Below, piece by piece: positions 32,774 to 40,915 of a stretch of 45,394 bases of DNA (positions are counted from its first letter, which is position 1; every line of letters begins with the position of its first letter). Location: assembly GCA_016791145.1 (NCBI GenBank), contig JAEUNJ010000235.1:1-45394 (forward strand). Direction: 5' to 3'. The notes below the pieces were generated by a model that saw only the letters and a program-made list of their open reading frames with translations, made no database searches and was not told the origin of the DNA. This DNA comes from Rhodocyclaceae bacterium. Lineage in GTDB: Bacteria; Pseudomonadota; Gammaproteobacteria; Burkholderiales; Rhodocyclaceae. Both the position numbers and the translations under genes were made by a program.

Positions 32774-33376
32774 ATGCCCTCCATGCCCGCGCTTGACGAG
32801 AATCCCCGGCAAATCGCCGCTTTTCGGGCCGATCTGCGGCATGAGCGCCTGGCCGCCCGGGAGTCGATGGATCCCGGCGAGCGGGTGCGCCTCGGCGGCC
32901 GGGTCGAGCAGCACCTGGCCGAGGCCCTCGCCGGTTTCGCCCCGTCGGTCATCGCGTTCTGCTGGCCCATGAAGGGCGAATTCGACGCGCGTCCGACGGT
33001 GGTCCGCCTGCTCGGGCAGGGATGGCGGGCGGTCCTGCCGGTGGCCGAGCGCAACGCCACGCCGCTCGTCTTCCGCCCCTGGATCCCCGGGATGGCGATG
33101 ACTGCCGACCTCTACGGGATCCCCGTTCCCGACACCCGGGAAACCCTTGCCCCGGACATCGTCCTCGTTCCCCTGGTGGCCTTCGACGAAGCGGGCTATC
33201 GCCTCGGCTACGGCGGCGGTTTCTTCGACCGGACTTTGGCCACCCTGCACCCGCGTCCCCGCGCCATCGGCGTGGGCTTCGAAATCGGGCGCGTGGCCAC
33301 CGTGCACCCTCAGGCCCACGACGTCAGGATGGACGCCATCGTGACCGAGAAGGGCCTGCGCCGGCTCAGCGCCTGA
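32774..33376 (+). CDS. fau: 5-formyltetrahydrofolate cyclo-ligase
   Basis: The product has 200 residues. 'FRADLRHERLAAR' is the basic N-terminal ATP-binding part (KxxLRxxxLxxR-type). 'VIAFCWPMKGEFDARPTVVRLLGQGWRAVLPVAE' follows. 'DIVLVPLVAFDEAGYRLGYGGGFFDRTLA' is the diagnostic RLGYGGGFYDR motif, here with Phe for Tyr. It converts 5-formyl-THF to 5,10-methenyl-THF using ATP. ATG 32774 or 32783 may be used; there is no strong RBS. The end overlaps the convergent PLP gene by 11 bp. Confidence 0.9.
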   Translation: MPSMPALDENPRQIAAFRADLRHERLAARESMDPGERVRLGGRVEQHLAEALAGFAPSVIAFCWPMKGEFDARPTVVRLLGQGWRAVLPVAERNATPLVFRPWIPGMAMTADLYGIPVPDTRETLAPDIVLVPLVAFDEAGYRLGYGGGFFDRTLATLHPRPRAIGVGFEIGRVATVHPQAHDVRMDAIVTEKGLRRLSA

Positions 33377-34523
33377 TCGCAGCCTCCATGCGCGCCAGGG
33401 CCTCTTCCAGCAGGGCCCTGCGGCAGCCGAAGTTCAGGCGCACATAACCCGGCGCGCCGAAATCCCGGCCATCCGAAAGCCCGACCCCGTGGGCCTCGAA
33501 ATGGCGGGCCGGGTCCGGGACATCCATTGCACGGGCATCGATCCAGGCCAGGTAGGTCGCTTCCACAGGCGTCGTGCGGAGAACCGGGTGGCGGGACGAC
33601 CAATCGGCCACGGCGGCGGCGTTCCCCCGCAGGTAGTCCAGCAATTCCGCCCGCCAGGTTCCGCCTTCCCGCAACGCGGCCTCGCAGGCGGCTAGCCCGA
33701 GGATGTTCACATGGGGCACGATGCCGTGCATCGCGGCCCGGAAATCGCGGCGCAGCCGCGAATCCGAGATCACGGCGAAGGCGCAGCCCAGGCCTGGCAC
33801 GTTGAAGGTCTTGGACGGCGCCATCAGCGTGATCGTGCGTCGGGCGATCTCCGGCCCGAGGCTCGCCAGGGGCCGGTGGCGCAGTCCGGGTTCCAGCAGG
33901 AGGTCGCAATGGATCTCGTCGGAACAGACGATCAGGTCGTGCTTCTCGGCCAGGGTGGCGACCTGCCGCAATTCCGCGTCCGTCCACGCGCGGCCGACCG
34001 GGTTGTGGGGATGGCAGAGCAGCCACAGGGATGGCCGGGAACGCCGAAGTTCAGCCCCGGCCGCAGCGAAGTCCCATTCCCATCGGGCACTCCCGCGCCC
34101 CAGCGGAACGCTCGCGCAGCGGCGCCCGGCCTCCACCGGCACGTGCAGGAAGGGGGGATAGACGGGCGTCGCCGTAAACACCGCGCCGTCCGGCGTTCCG
34201 GTCGCGCGGCAGGCGACCGCGAGACCCGTGACCAAGCCCGGCAGCCAGACGATCCAGGAGGGGTCGATCCGCCAGCCGTACTCCCGCTCCAGGTGCTCCA
34301 GCACCGCGTCGTGCAGGGAAGGCCAAGGCTGCCCGTAGCCGAACACGCCGTGGGCGACCCGTCGGTGGAGGGCCTCCACCACCGCCGGGGGCGCCGCGAA
34401 ATCCATGTCGGCCACCCACAAGGGCAGGATGTCGCGGCCGGCATACTTGTTCCACTTGGTGCTGTCGCGGTATTCCCCGTATGCCCGGTCGATGGGCGCG
34501 TCGAAGTCGAAACCCACCGGCAA
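33366..34523 (-). CDS. PLP-dependent aminotransferase, MalY/PatB cystathionine beta-lyase family
   Basis: A 385-residue fold-type I PLP enzyme. 'STKWNKYAGRDILPLWVADMDFAAPPAVVEALHRRVAHGVFGYG' is the recognisable PatB N-terminus (WVADMDF). 'CHPHNPVGRAWTDAEL' (NPxGR), 'DEIHCDLLL' (D..Y replaced by DEIH) and 'MAPSKTFNVPGLGCAFAVI' with the Schiff-base Lys follow. 'YVRLNFGCRRALLEEAL' binds the carboxylate. It cleaves cystathionine or cysteine conjugates to a thiol, pyruvate and ammonia. It lies 13 bases downstream of ilvA on the same strand, so co-transcription is likely. Confidence 0.88.
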   Translation of the reverse strand: MPVGFDFDAPIDRAYGEYRDSTKWNKYAGRDILPLWVADMDFAAPPAVVEALHRRVAHGVFGYGQPWPSLHDAVLEHLEREYGWRIDPSWIVWLPGLVTGLAVACRATGTPDGAVFTATPVYPPFLHVPVEAGRRCASVPLGRGSARWEWDFAAAGAELRRSRPSLWLLCHPHNPVGRAWTDAELRQVATLAEKHDLIVCSDEIHCDLLLEPGLRHRPLASLGPEIARRTITLMAPSKTFNVPGLGCAFAVISDSRLRRDFRAAMHGIVPHVNILGLAACEAALREGGTWRAELLDYLRGNAAAVADWSSRHPVLRTTPVEATYLAWIDARAMDVPDPARHFEAHGVGLSDGRDFGAPGYVRLNFGCRRALLEEALARMEAAIRR

Positions 34524-34536
34524 TCCCGTGCCGCGC

Positions 34537-36048
34537 TCAGCCGAGGAAGAGCCCGTTGGCGGGATTCTTCGACTCGTCCCAGTAGCGGTAACCCAGGTTC
34601 TTCAGGAAGGCCCTGAACTCCTTCATCTCCCGGGGCGGAACCTGCATGCCCACGAGGACCCGGCCGTAGTCGGCGCCGTGGTTCCGGTAGTGGAAGAGGC
34701 TGATGTTCCAGCCGGCGCTCATGCGGTTCAGGAAATTCATCAATGCTCCCGGGCGTTCGGGGAACTCGAACCGGTAGAGGAGCTCGTGGTCGGCCTGGGG
34801 CGCATGGCCACCCACCAGGTGGCGCACGTGCAGCTTGGCCATCTCGTCGTCGGTCAGGTCCAGGGTCGCGTAGCCGTGCCGGCGCAGCTGGTCGATGAGT
34901 TTCAGGGATTCGGCGCGGTTCGCCACCTGGATGCCGACGAAGACGTGGGCCTCGTTCGGGTCGTGGAACCGGTAATTGAACTCCGTGATGTTGCGGCTGC
35001 CGATCAGCGACACGAACTTCTTGTAGCTACCCGGCTTCTCCGGCAGGGTCACGGCGAGGATCGCCTCCCGCTGTTCGCCCACCTCGGCCCGTTCGGCCAC
35101 GAAGCGCAGGCGGTCGAAATTCATGTTGGCGCCCGAGGCGACCGCCACGAGGGTCTTGTCGCGGGCCTTGTTGCGGCGGGCCCATTCCTTGGCGCCGGCC
35201 ACGGCCAGCGCGCCGGCCGGCTCCAGGATGGAGCGGGTGTCCTCGAACACGTCCTTGATGGCGGCGCAGATCGCGTCCGTGTCCACCAGCACCATCTCGT
35301 CCACGTAGAGCTGGCAAAGGCGGAAGGTCTCCTGCCCGACGTACTTGACTGCGGCGCCGTCGGCGAAGAGGCCCACCTGTTCCAGGCGCACGCGCCGGCC
35401 GGCCTTCAGGGACCGGTCCATGGCGTCGGCGTCGGCCGCCTCGACGCCGATGATCCGCGTCTGGGGCCGCAGCCGCTTGATGTAGGCCGCGACGCCGGAA
35501 ATCAGGCCGCCGCCGCCGACGCAGCAAAACACCGCGTCGATGGGTTCCGGATGCTGGCGCAGGATCTCCATGCCGATGGTGCCCTGGCCCGCGATCACCT
35601 CCGGGTCGTCGTAGGGATGGACGAAGGTGAGCTTCTCCTTCTTCTCCAGGTCCAGGGCCGCCGTATAGGCCTCATCGTAGGAATCTCCGGCCAGCACCAC
35701 CTCGCCGCCGCGCTTCTTCACGGCGTCGATCTTGATTTGCGGCGTGGTCGTTGGCATCACGATGACGGCCCGGCAGCCCATGACCTGGGCCGACAGGGCA
35801 ACGCCCTGGGCATGGTTGCCGGCCGAGGCGGCGATGACGCCGCGTTTCTTCTGGGCGGCCGACAGGCTCGCCATCTTGTTGTAGGCGCCGCGCAGCTTGA
35901 AACTGAACACGGGCTGCATGTCCTCGCGCTTCAGGAGGATGCGGTTGCCGGCGCGCCCCGACAGGTTGGGGGCCAGTTCGAGCGGCGACTCGATGGCCAC
36001 GTCATAGACGCGGGCGTTGAGGATCTTTTCGAGGTAGTCGGGATGCAT
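34537..36048 (-). CDS. ilvA: biosynthetic threonine ammonia-lyase (threonine deaminase)
   Basis: The product has 503 residues. The catalytic PLP domain begins near residue 10 and has Lys51 in 'PVFSFKLRGAYNK'. 'AASAGNHAQGVALSA' and 'GGGGLISGVAAYIK' (phosphate-binding glycine loop) follow. The C-terminal ~170 residues form two ACT-like regulatory subdomains, 'AILAVTLPEKPGSYKKFVSLIGSRNITEFNYRF' and 'LLYRFEFPERPGALMNFLNRM', the biosynthetic type inhibited by isoleucine. It makes 2-oxobutanoate for isoleucine synthesis. Length fits the family. ATG 36048 begins at the known 'YLEKILNARVYDVA' region, and the longer frame upstream is not coding-like. Confidence 0.94.
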   Translation of the reverse strand: MHPDYLEKILNARVYDVAIESPLELAPNLSGRAGNRILLKREDMQPVFSFKLRGAYNKMASLSAAQKKRGVIAASAGNHAQGVALSAQVMGCRAVIVMPTTTPQIKIDAVKKRGGEVVLAGDSYDEAYTAALDLEKKEKLTFVHPYDDPEVIAGQGTIGMEILRQHPEPIDAVFCCVGGGGLISGVAAYIKRLRPQTRIIGVEAADADAMDRSLKAGRRVRLEQVGLFADGAAVKYVGQETFRLCQLYVDEMVLVDTDAICAAIKDVFEDTRSILEPAGALAVAGAKEWARRNKARDKTLVAVASGANMNFDRLRFVAERAEVGEQREAILAVTLPEKPGSYKKFVSLIGSRNITEFNYRFHDPNEAHVFVGIQVANRAESLKLIDQLRRHGYATLDLTDDEMAKLHVRHLVGGHAPQADHELLYRFEFPERPGALMNFLNRMSAGWNISLFHYRNHGADYGRVLVGMQVPPREMKEFRAFLKNLGYRYWDESKNPANGLFLG

Positions 36049-36118
36049 GGGAGGCGGTGCCGATGGGCTGATTCCTCGCCGGTGGCGGCGAGCAAAGCCG
36101 CAAGGGTAACATGGGCGG

Positions 36119-36544
36119 ATGGATTTCCTTCCCGCCGCCCTCGCCGGTCCGGAGGCCGGCCTCGCGGGCCTCTTCCTGGCCAGCTTCCTCTCCGCCACCC
36201 TCTTGCCGGGCGGATCGGAAGCCATCCTCTTCGCGGTGCTGAAACTCCATCCGGACCAGGCTGCCGCCGCGGTACTGCTGGCCACGGCGGGCAACACCCT
36301 CGGCGGCATGACGACCTACGCGATGGGCCGGCTGGTCCCCGCGAAGGCCGACCTGGCGAGGCTGGCGGCAGTCCGCCGCCGGGGCAGCCCGATCCTGGTG
36401 TTCGCCTGGGCACCCGTGGTCGGGGATGCCCTCTGCGCGGCGGCCGGCTGGCTGCGCCTGCCCTGGCCGGCCTGCGCCCTCTGGATGGCCCTGGGCAAGG
36501 GCGCGCGTTATGCCGTTGTCCTTGCCGGCGCGGGGCTCGGATAG
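36119..36544 (+). CDS. small membrane protein, YqaA/DedA-like
   Basis: The product has 141 residues and about four hydrophobic segments. 'AGLAGLFLASFLSATLLPGGSEAILFAVLKL' and 'AVLLATAGNTLGGMTTYAMGRLV' match the YqaA branch of the DedA/SNARE-associated family, including GNxxGxxxxYxxGR. Family members are inner-membrane proteins, and DedA relatives are linked to lipid-carrier or phospholipid flipping. Its own role is untested. The end overlaps the convergent MATE gene by 37 bp, inside the last ~12 codons of each. Confidence 0.82.
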   Translation: MDFLPAALAGPEAGLAGLFLASFLSATLLPGGSEAILFAVLKLHPDQAAAAVLLATAGNTLGGMTTYAMGRLVPAKADLARLAAVRRRGSPILVFAWAPVVGDALCAAAGWLRLPWPACALWMALGKGARYAVVLAGAGLG

Positions 36545-37860
36545 GCGGAGATGCGCAGCAGGTACAGGGTCACCAGGACGCCCGCCATCGCCAGGCTCGC
36601 GCCGGCCGCCTGCCAGTAGCCGACCGCGCCGCGGGCCGGGCCCGCCAGGTCGGTGAGCCCGAGGACGTACCCGCCGCCGAGGCCGATGCCCCACAGGGAT
36701 ACCGCATAGATCACCATCGGCACGGTCGCCTTCTTGTAACCCCGCAGGACGTTGACGGCCACCGCCTGGACGCCGTCGAACACGTGGTAGAGGGCAACCC
36801 ACAGCAGCAGGCTCCCGGCGATGGCCCCCACCGTGGCATCCGGAGTGTAGAGGGCGACGATCTGCCGGGAGAACAGGGCGATGGCCGCAGCCGCCACCAG
36901 TGCCATCGCGAAACCGACGCCGAGGCCGGCCAGGGCTGCCTGTCGCGCCCTGGGGCGGTCCCCGGCCCCGAGCGCGTGGCCCGCCAGGACGCCGGTGGCA
37001 TTGCCCAGGGCCATCGGCAGCATGAAGGCCAGGGCCGCCAGGTTGGAGGCGATCTGGTGGGCACCGGAAACCTCCGGCCCCAGGCGCGCCACGAACAGGG
37101 CCATGAAGGTGAAGGCGGTCACATCCACGAGGAAGGTGGCGCCGATGGGCAGGCCCAGGGAGACCAGCGGCTTCATCGCCATCCACGACGGCGCCTCGAA
37201 GCGGGCGAACAGGCCGTAGGGCGCGTATTCCGGGTTGCGCCGGCACCACCACAGGGCAGCGAGGAACACGAGCCAACCGGTGATGGCACTGGCGACGGCG
37301 CAACCCGGCCCGCCGAGCCGGGGGGCGCCGAGCAGGCCGAACATGAGCACGGCATTGAGGGGCACCTTCAGGAGCAGGCCGAGCAGGTTGAGCAGCATGA
37401 CCGGCCGCGGCTGCCCGATGCCCGAGGAGAACCCGTAGAACACGCGGAACATCAGCATCGGCGCGGCGCTCCAGGAGACGGCGTCGAGGTAGTCGCGGAC
37501 CTTGGCGTCCACGTCGGGGCGCAGCCGGGAGAGCGCGAGGAAGGGATCCGGAAAGCGCAGCAGCAGGACCACCGCGACGGCGAGGAACATGGCGAGCCAG
37601 GCCGCCTGGCGGATGTCGGCGCCGATTTCCTCCCGGCGTCCCGCCCCGTAATGGTGGGCGACCACGGGCGACAGGGCGAGGAGGACGCCCATGGCTGTCA
37701 CGAACACGGTGATGTAGACGCTGGCCCCGACGCCGACCGCGGCCAGGTCCTCGGCCGACAGGCGTCCGGCCATCATGGTGTCCGCGACGCCATTGGCCAT
37801 CACCGCCAGTTGTGCCACGAGCACCGGCCAGGCCAGGCGGTAGAGTTCGCGCAGCATCAT
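36508..37860 (-). CDS. MATE-family efflux transporter (NorM-like)
   Basis: The product has 450 residues with 12 hydrophobic segments. The opening 'LYRLAWPVLVAQLAVMANGVADTMMAGRLSAEDLAAVGVGASVYI' is the MatE signature. 'FYGFSSGIGQPRPVMLLNLLGLLLKVPLNAVLMFG' and, in the second half, 'HQIASNLAALAFMLPMALGNATGVLAGHALGAG' repeat the pattern. It is probably a Na+- or H+-coupled drug or metabolite exporter; the substrate is unknown. Two ATGs are adjacent (37860 and 37857). A CATAAT lies only a few bases upstream, so a very short leader is possible. Confidence 0.9.
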   Translation of the reverse strand: MMLRELYRLAWPVLVAQLAVMANGVADTMMAGRLSAEDLAAVGVGASVYITVFVTAMGVLLALSPVVAHHYGAGRREEIGADIRQAAWLAMFLAVAVVLLLRFPDPFLALSRLRPDVDAKVRDYLDAVSWSAAPMLMFRVFYGFSSGIGQPRPVMLLNLLGLLLKVPLNAVLMFGLLGAPRLGGPGCAVASAITGWLVFLAALWWCRRNPEYAPYGLFARFEAPSWMAMKPLVSLGLPIGATFLVDVTAFTFMALFVARLGPEVSGAHQIASNLAALAFMLPMALGNATGVLAGHALGAGDRPRARQAALAGLGVGFAMALVAAAAIALFSRQIVALYTPDATVGAIAGSLLLWVALYHVFDGVQAVAVNVLRGYKKATVPMVIYAVSLWGIGLGGGYVLGLTDLAGPARGAVGYWQAAGASLAMAGVLVTLYLLRISAYPSPAPARTTA

Positions 37861-37932
37861 CCGGGCATTATGGACGATGGGCAGCGCTGGCCCGGATGGT
37901 CAGGCCAGCGACCCGGAGGGGCCGGCAGTCCT

Positions 37933-39888
37933 TCAGGCCTCCGCGAGTGGCGAAGGCTCGTGCACCCCGTAACCCTGGGCGAAGTCGATGCCCAGGCGTT
38001 CCACCTCGGCGAGCAGGCCGGGCGTCGCCACGAACTCGGCGATGGTCTTCAAGCCGTGGGCCCCGGCGAGGCGCACCATCGCTTCGACGACCGCCTTGTC
38101 CGTCGCGTCCTGGTCCAGGTGCTGGATGAACTGGCCGTCGATCTTCAGGTAATCGACGCGGAAGCGCTTCAGGTAGCCGAAGGACGAAAGGCCGCTGCCG
38201 AAGTCGTCCAGGGCCACGTGGGCGCCCACCGACCGCGCCCACCGGATGAAGGCAAGAGCCGGCTCCACGCTGGCGATGGCACTGCTCTCGGTGATTTCGA
38301 AGCAAAGTTGCCGCGGGTCCACCGGATGCATCGCAAGGCAGTTCTGCAGGAAGCCCGGCAGGTCCTCGTCGGCCAGGGTGGCGCCGGAGAGGTTGATGGC
38401 CAGGTGGTGCCACGGCATCGGCCTGCCCAGGGCGGCCATCCGTTCCATGTGGCTCAGGGTCGCCTCGATGACCCAGCGGTCTATGAAGCCCATCATGTTG
38501 TAGCGTTCGGCGGCCGGAATGAACCGGGCCGGCGGGATCAGGGCGCCGCCGCGGTCGAGCATGCGCACCAGCACCTCGGCATGGTCCGCGGTCCCGGGGC
38601 GCAGGCTCCGGATTCGCTGGTGGTATAGGACGAAGCGCCCCTCCTGGAGGGCGGCCGTGATGTCGGGAAGTGACTCGAACTCCTGCCGGCGCTGCCGGAA
38701 GTAGGTGCTCTCGGGGGCGAATATCTCGACGCGGTTGCGGCCCCGCTCCTTGGCAGCGTAGCAGGCGGTGTCCGCGGCGATGAGCAGCGCGACGACCGTG
38801 TCCAGGTGGTCGGTGGCCTGCACCACGCCGACGCTGGCGCCGATCCGGAAGGTTCGGCCCTCCCAGACGAAGGGGCGGGCCCGCACGTCCTCGATCATGG
38901 CCTGGGCGCAACTCAGGGCCTCCGACTGGTGGTAGCCGTCCAGGATGATGCCGAACTCGTCCCCGCCCAGGCGGGCGAGGAATCCGGGATGCCGCTGCAG
39001 CGCCCGGGTCAGGGTTTGCAGCAGCACGTCGCCGGCCGCATGCCCGCAGGTGTCGTTGACCACCTTGAACTGGTCCAGGTCCAGGTAAAGGATGAACAGG
39101 GACCGGTCGGGGCCGACCGGGAGCAGGCGCCGCAACTCGCCCTCGAAGGCGCGCCGGTTGTGGAGCCCCGTCAGGGAATCGTGGTTCGCCTCATAGGCGA
39201 GTTCGGCCACGTGGGATTCGATGGCGGCCGCCATGGCATTGAAATTGGCGGCCAGGGCGCCGACCTCGTCCTTGGCGGGGATGTGGATGCGGGTGGCGAA
39301 TTCGCCGTCGGCAATGCGGCCGCTGGCGACGGTGAGCGCCTCCAGGTGCCGCGTCAACCAGAAGGCGAGGATCGACAGCAGGACGAAGGACGAGACCAGC
39401 TCGGCCAGGGCGATGCTGACGGACTGGGTGAAGAGTTCCCGCCGCGCCGCCGCCAGGAAACTCGTGGACAGGCCGTACTGGACGCGACCGTAGACCTGGC
39501 CCAGGACGTCCACCGGAAAAGCCACATGCAGCACCGCACCGGGTTCGACGGTCTTCGTGGGTTCCGGAAGGGTGCTGGCCGCGTCCCAGCCGGAGGCGGC
39601 CAGCACCTTTCCCGCCGGATCGGTGACCGCGATGTAGGCCACGTCCTCGGCCCGCCGCCAGCCGTCCAGGATGTCACGCAGCGTGGCGTAGTCGCGGGCG
39701 GCCAGGGGACCGGCGACGGCTGTCTTGTAGGCGAGCTCGATGGCCGAGACGCGGGCGTCCGTCTGGTCCAGCAGGTGATGCTGCACGAGGCGGACGCTGT
39801 TGGCGACGAGCAGGGCCAGCATCAGCACTTCCACCGCCAGGCTGGCCAACAGCAGCCTGCGGCGCAGGGAGCGGCGGGGGGAGTTCAT
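37933..39888 (-). CDS. membrane GGDEF/EAL protein with HAMP linker
   Basis: The product has 651 residues. One transmembrane helix (about 12-32) precedes a periplasmic sensor domain (about 35-150), and a second helix ('LAELVSSFVLLSILAFWLTRHL') leads into HAMP ('ASGRIADGEFATRIHIPAKDEVGALAANFNAMA'). GGDEF follows, with an intact signature at residues 308-312. The usual RxxD inhibitory site reads RHPG. The EAL domain has E438 in 'AEVLVRM', 'INLSG', 'FEITES', 'DDFGSGLSSFGYLKRFRVDYLKIDG' and 'QGYGVHEP', so key phosphodiesterase residues are kept. It may be a dual or switchable c-di-GMP enzyme. Its ATG overlaps the stop of the PhnD-like gene (ATGA). Confidence 0.92.
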   Translation of the reverse strand: MNSPRRSLRRRLLLASLAVEVLMLALLVANSVRLVQHHLLDQTDARVSAIELAYKTAVAGPLAARDYATLRDILDGWRRAEDVAYIAVTDPAGKVLAASGWDAASTLPEPTKTVEPGAVLHVAFPVDVLGQVYGRVQYGLSTSFLAAARRELFTQSVSIALAELVSSFVLLSILAFWLTRHLEALTVASGRIADGEFATRIHIPAKDEVGALAANFNAMAAAIESHVAELAYEANHDSLTGLHNRRAFEGELRRLLPVGPDRSLFILYLDLDQFKVVNDTCGHAAGDVLLQTLTRALQRHPGFLARLGGDEFGIILDGYHQSEALSCAQAMIEDVRARPFVWEGRTFRIGASVGVVQATDHLDTVVALLIAADTACYAAKERGRNRVEIFAPESTYFRQRRQEFESLPDITAALQEGRFVLYHQRIRSLRPGTADHAEVLVRMLDRGGALIPPARFIPAAERYNMMGFIDRWVIEATLSHMERMAALGRPMPWHHLAINLSGATLADEDLPGFLQNCLAMHPVDPRQLCFEITESSAIASVEPALAFIRWARSVGAHVALDDFGSGLSSFGYLKRFRVDYLKIDGQFIQHLDQDATDKAVVEAMVRLAGAHGLKTIAEFVATPGLLAEVERLGIDFAQGYGVHEPSPLAEA

Positions 39889-40727
39889 TCGCTCCGGGAC
39901 ATCACCTTGCGGGTCAGGTCCAGATAGGGCACCAGCACCTTCAGGTCGGCGGGAACCACCTCCCGGTAGCCCTGGTAGCCGGTCTCCTGGAAGAAGGCCT
40001 GGCCTTCCTGCGTCGCCGGGAAATCGTACAGGGCCTGGCGGACCCGATCGATCGCCGGCTTGCCCAGGCGCTTGTTCGCCAGGGTCATCAGGTGGGGCGT
40101 GGCCACGTCGAGCGGCAACACCACCACCTTCGCGCGGACGTCCTCGGGTACCTGGCGCAGGGGCGTATGGGTGGTCAGCGCGGCATCCAGGTCCCCGACG
40201 GCGACGGCCGCGATGGCGGCGCCGTGGGTGGCCCGCTCATAGAGGGAGAAATCCCGCCCGACCGTCATTCCGCGGTCCTGGAGCCACTTGACGCCCCCGA
40301 TGGAGGACATGGAGAGCCGGCTCGAAAGCCCGATGCGCTTGCCGCGCAGGTCGTCCAGTTCCCGGATGCCGCCGTCGCGGCGGACGACGAAGACCGGCTG
40401 CAGCACCGCCTTGTACTGGACGAGGGGCTGATAGCCCTTTTCGATGGCCATGACACCGAAATGGGGACCGGTGATCACGAGGTCGAAGCTCCCCGCCTGG
40501 GTCTCGTTCAGGAAGGTGAAATAGTCGGCCGAGGTGAAGATTTCCACGGGCCGGTCGAGGCGGGCCTGAAGGTGATTGCGCAGCGGCTGGTGGGTCTTGA
40601 GGAGCGCCAATGCGCTGTTGAAGGGCATGATGCCCAGGCGCAGGGGTTCCGCGCCGAACGTTCCGCCGGCGACCGCCCACGACAACAGGGCCAGCAAGCA
40701 CCGCCGAAGAACACGAAACATCGCCAT
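39885..40727 (-). CDS. PhnD-like periplasmic substrate-binding protein
   Basis: The product has 280 residues. A Sec signal peptide ('MFRVLRRCLLALLSWAVAGGTFGA') is followed by 'LRLGIMPFNSALALLKTHQPLRNHLQARLDRPVEIFTSADYFTFLNETQAGSFDLVITGPHFGVMA'. 'LDDLRGKRIGLSSRLSMSSIGGVKWLQDRGM' follows, and the fold is that of PhnD-type phosphonate/phosphite binders. No permease or ATPase gene is nearby. Instead the gene overlaps a GGDEF/EAL receptor by four bases, so it probably acts as a ligand sensor for that protein. The start is ATG 40727 or 40721, with GAGGGG directly upstream of the first. Confidence 0.87.
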   Translation of the reverse strand: MAMFRVLRRCLLALLSWAVAGGTFGAEPLRLGIMPFNSALALLKTHQPLRNHLQARLDRPVEIFTSADYFTFLNETQAGSFDLVITGPHFGVMAIEKGYQPLVQYKAVLQPVFVVRRDGGIRELDDLRGKRIGLSSRLSMSSIGGVKWLQDRGMTVGRDFSLYERATHGAAIAAVAVGDLDAALTTHTPLRQVPEDVRAKVVVLPLDVATPHLMTLANKRLGKPAIDRVRQALYDFPATQEGQAFFQETGYQGYREVVPADLKVLVPYLDLTRKVMSRSE

Positions 40728-40878
40728 CCCCTCTTCCGATACGACTGCACCGTGCACCCGAATTTTAACACTTTGGTAATAGTTCGCCGGGCTCCGGGGC
40801 CCGTTGCCGGTCGCACGCTCCGCGGAGGGCGGGTGCGGCCCAGGCAGCGCCATGGCTTTTTGCTGCGTTGCGATAACC

Positions 40879-40884
40879 TACAAT
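40879..40884 (+). promoter_or_regulatory. -10 element before the DUF3683 oxidoreductase gene
   Basis: TACAAT matches five of six -10 bases and sits 31 bp before ATG 40916. Upstream, TTTTTG (40857-40862) at a 16-bp spacer is a poor -35, so an activator may be needed. The region also serves the divergent PhnD-like gene. Confidence 0.4.
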
Positions 40885-40915
40885 ACGCGGTTCTGCAGTT
40901 TCTGCCTCGTCCCGC

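Noticed and set aside
34405..38628. A 1407-codon open frame on the plus strand
   Set aside because: It lies antisense to patB-like, ilvA and MATE genes, is rich in Gly/Arg/His/Gln and has no domain. High GC removes stop codons opposite real genes.
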